Shown one piece after another: positions 19,723 through 21,335 of a stretch of 21,335 nt of DNA. Within the stretch, counting starts at the first letter, position 1. Each line of letters starts with the position of its first letter. Location of the stretch: assembly GCA_000310025.1 (NCBI GenBank), contig FN648069.1:546476-567810 (forward strand), written 5' to 3'. A program made the position numbers and the translations under genes. The notes under the pieces are model-generated. The model did not search any database. It had not been told where the DNA came from and saw nothing but the letters and a program-made list of their open reading frames with translations. The stretch comes from Ectocarpus siliculosus (Eukaryota; Sar; Phaeophyceae; Ectocarpales; Ectocarpaceae).

Positions 19723-20746
19723 TGCCAATTTGGGGGTCATCCGCGTTTTCCGGCATTCACGTTACGGGTATCATGTCCTACGATAGCCTAGGGTGAAAAC
19801 CGTATCCTAAACTACGGTAAAGACCGTGCCCTAGCCTTCGGAGTACACGAAAAAAACGGAAACGGAAGGTGAAGCGAGGCAAAGAGGGAGCTCCCGCCGG
19901 TTTTTACTTTCGGCCAGGCGTCTTTTGCCATTGTTTCGAATTCACCACAGGGTGTTCCGGCATTAAAACCATAGGGAAATCCAGCCCACCGCTGGAGATA
20001 CATGCTGCTTTCCTCCAACACGAGACAACAAAAACGACGACCATCAATGAGCACGGCTCCACACCGCGCTCCAGCCGCTCTACTCTCAACAAAACAAATC
20101 ACCGCAGACCACCAGACGAGAAGAACAGGAACGAAAGCAACCGCCCACGCATGCGTTCCAGAAGATCACTGCTGTTCACATGCACATATAAAACACATCA
20201 ATCACAAACAAGACGGTGCCCAGCCGAAGGGATACTTCGAAGTTTACTGCAGCGAGACAAACTTGCTGGTGGCGCACATCTCCTACACGTGAAAATCGGC
20301 GTTGAACGAACGCTCAACAACACCACTCTGTAAGGACCATTCGGATACTACTTTTTTTTTTCTCCCATCGTTGGACTCTGTCGTCTGCCCCGCTGGCCCC
20401 TATCCTCCACTTCTACTAGCTAGACGACTAAATGGAATCGTCCCAATGGCCCCTATGTTTCCGAACGGAGCGATGCACGCCTCCCTGTGGATACCTCGCC
20501 TCCTTCAAAAACCCCACTCCCACGACCGGTTCCACCGAACTGTCCACGCCAAGAAAGTAAGGTTGCCACGACAAGCAGACCGTACGCCTACCAACCGCAA
20601 CATAGCCGATTCTATACTGTATCCAGCATGTTTGCTTACTTAAAAAAAAAAACTGCGTAGACCGCTGTTCGAAACCCGACTCCCATGACTGTTTCGACCT
20701 GGACACCCCTTCCGGCCATCACAGCCAACAATGATGAGATTATGCG

Positions 20747-20932
20747 TCATGCGTCGCGCTTCGACTGGCGAGCCTCGAGCTCGGTCTCGAACTTCCGCAC
20801 GTCGCACCGCTGCAAGAAGTCTTGCTTGTTGAGGTACCCTTTCCCGTCCTTCGTGGCCTGCTCCATGTCTCCCTCCATGCCCTCGGCCGCCTTGTAAGTC
20901 TCCCAATCCATAGAAGATTTCGTAACCTTTTC
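20747..20932 (-). CDS. SWC5: SWC5/CFDP1 (Bucentaur) family protein, C-terminal BCNT-C domain, partial
   Basis: The last 61 codons before a TGA at 20747-20749 read EKVTKSSMDWETYKAAEG, then DGKGYLNKQDFLQRCD, then VRKFETELEARQSKRDA. This is the BCNT-C pattern: 'K S . . DWE .(F/Y)K .. EG', a Gly-Tyr step, '(K/R)(Q/K).FL.R.D.R.FE.E...R'. The domain ends Bucentaur/CFDP1/Swc5 proteins, a subunit of the SWR1/SRCAP nucleosome remodeller that swaps H2A for H2A.Z in the nucleus. The N-terminal acidic part is not in the window. Upstream of 20932 the sequence turns into G/C/A homopolymers, so the exon boundary cannot be placed. It converges with the NBR1-like gene. Confidence 0.85.
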   Translation of the reverse strand, partial: EKVTKSSMDWETYKAAEGMEGDMEQATKDGKGYLNKQDFLQRCDVRKFETELEARQSKRDA

Positions 20933-21335
20933 GGGGGGGGGGTGGGGGGGGGGGGGAGCCCCCCCCCAAAAAGGGAAAAAGGGACTTACAGTCCTTATGC
21001 CCTTGACCCCCCATCCCCACAAAATCTGGACGGAACACCCCGGGGTCCCAGCGGACCAGGGTGGCCCATCCCCCAACGCGAAACACCCTGAGGGATTGGG
21101 GGCAAAAAAACGGGAGCCCACAAAACTGAAAAAAGGGGTGCCCGCCCCTTGCCCCGAAGGGGCCCCCCCCGGGTGGGCCCGCCCTTTGCAAAAAGGGCGG
21201 GGGGCCCAAATCCAACCCCCCCCCCCCCCCCCCCCCCCAAGGCCAAAATCTAACGACCACCGCCTGCCCCACTACCAATATCCCCCCCCCCCCCCCCCCC
21301 CCCCGAAAAGCCTACCTCATACAAACCGGGGAAAT
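20933..21335. other. low-quality homopolymer-rich contig end
   Basis: Long G, C and A runs (G runs from 20933, C18+ near 21221 and 21283) are joined by short slurred segments such as CCCAAAAAGGGAAAAAGGG. This is unlike the rest of the window and typical of poor single-read sequence. Open frames here should not be trusted. Confidence 0.75.

Larger units (their letters stand above)
18057..20746. other. 2.7-kb intergenic spacer between convergent genes
   Basis: Lies between the NBR1-like gene (+) and the SWC5-like gene (-). It holds a degenerate minisatellite (18333-18482), a small inverted repeat (19688-19722) and several T-runs. No open frame shows GC3 bias or recognisable motifs. I find no gene here. 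Confidence 0.55.

Noticed and set aside
20933-21278. Open frames and G/C tracts at the right edge, including possible G-quadruplexes
   Set aside because: The homopolymer pattern indicates poor sequence quality, not biology.
1-21335. CRISPR array, provirus or bacterial-type gene cluster
   Set aside because: No regularly spaced identical repeats, no viral hallmark genes, and all recognised genes are intron-bearing eukaryotic ones.

Overview
The window reads as nuclear DNA of an intron-rich eukaryote. GC-rich exons with strong C/G third positions sit in less GC-rich introns and spacers, splice sites are canonical GT..AG, and microsatellites are common. A brown alga (Ectocarpus-like stramenopile) fits best: introns of several hundred bases to 2.3 kb, genes tending to alternate strands, and low-complexity Ala/Ser/Gly runs inside proteins. 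The organism is inferred, not proven. Both edges look like poor-quality contig ends (poly-C at 1-21, homopolymer-rich sequence after 20933).

Layout, left to right. (1) 56-1321 (+): 3' exon of actin-interacting protein 1 (AIP1/WDR1). (2) 2536-8128 (-): an unnamed five-exon gene with coiled-coil segments, degenerate EF-hands and a Tudor-like patch. One of its introns carries an inverted repeat built from two decayed copia RNase H fragments. (3) 9205-13265 (-): a seven-exon gene, reconstructed here from exons of 67-458 bp, for a conserved but uncharacterised methyltransferase-like protein. (4) 13601-18056 (+): an NBR1-like protein with a PB1 domain split by a 2.3 kb intron, a previously unnamed duplicated helical module, a long Gly/His/Pro linker and a four-tryptophan (FW) domain. 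It shares a 335 bp divergent promoter with gene 3 and carries an apparent one-base frameshift in a (CGG)n tract. (5) 20747-20932 (-): the BCNT-C end of a SWC5/CFDP1 (Bucentaur) chromatin-remodelling subunit, cut off by the bad right edge.

The genes do not form an operon-like unit. They cover actin turnover, a probable calcium-related scaffold, a probable SAM-dependent enzyme, selective autophagy and histone-variant exchange. The only visible regulatory link is the shared divergent promoter of genes 3 and 4, which contains a perfect 14-bp palindrome overlapping a heat-shock-element-like array. I found no CRISPR array, provirus or complete transposon. The most novel items are the NBR1-like architecture with its internal duplication and the full model of the methyltransferase-like family member.
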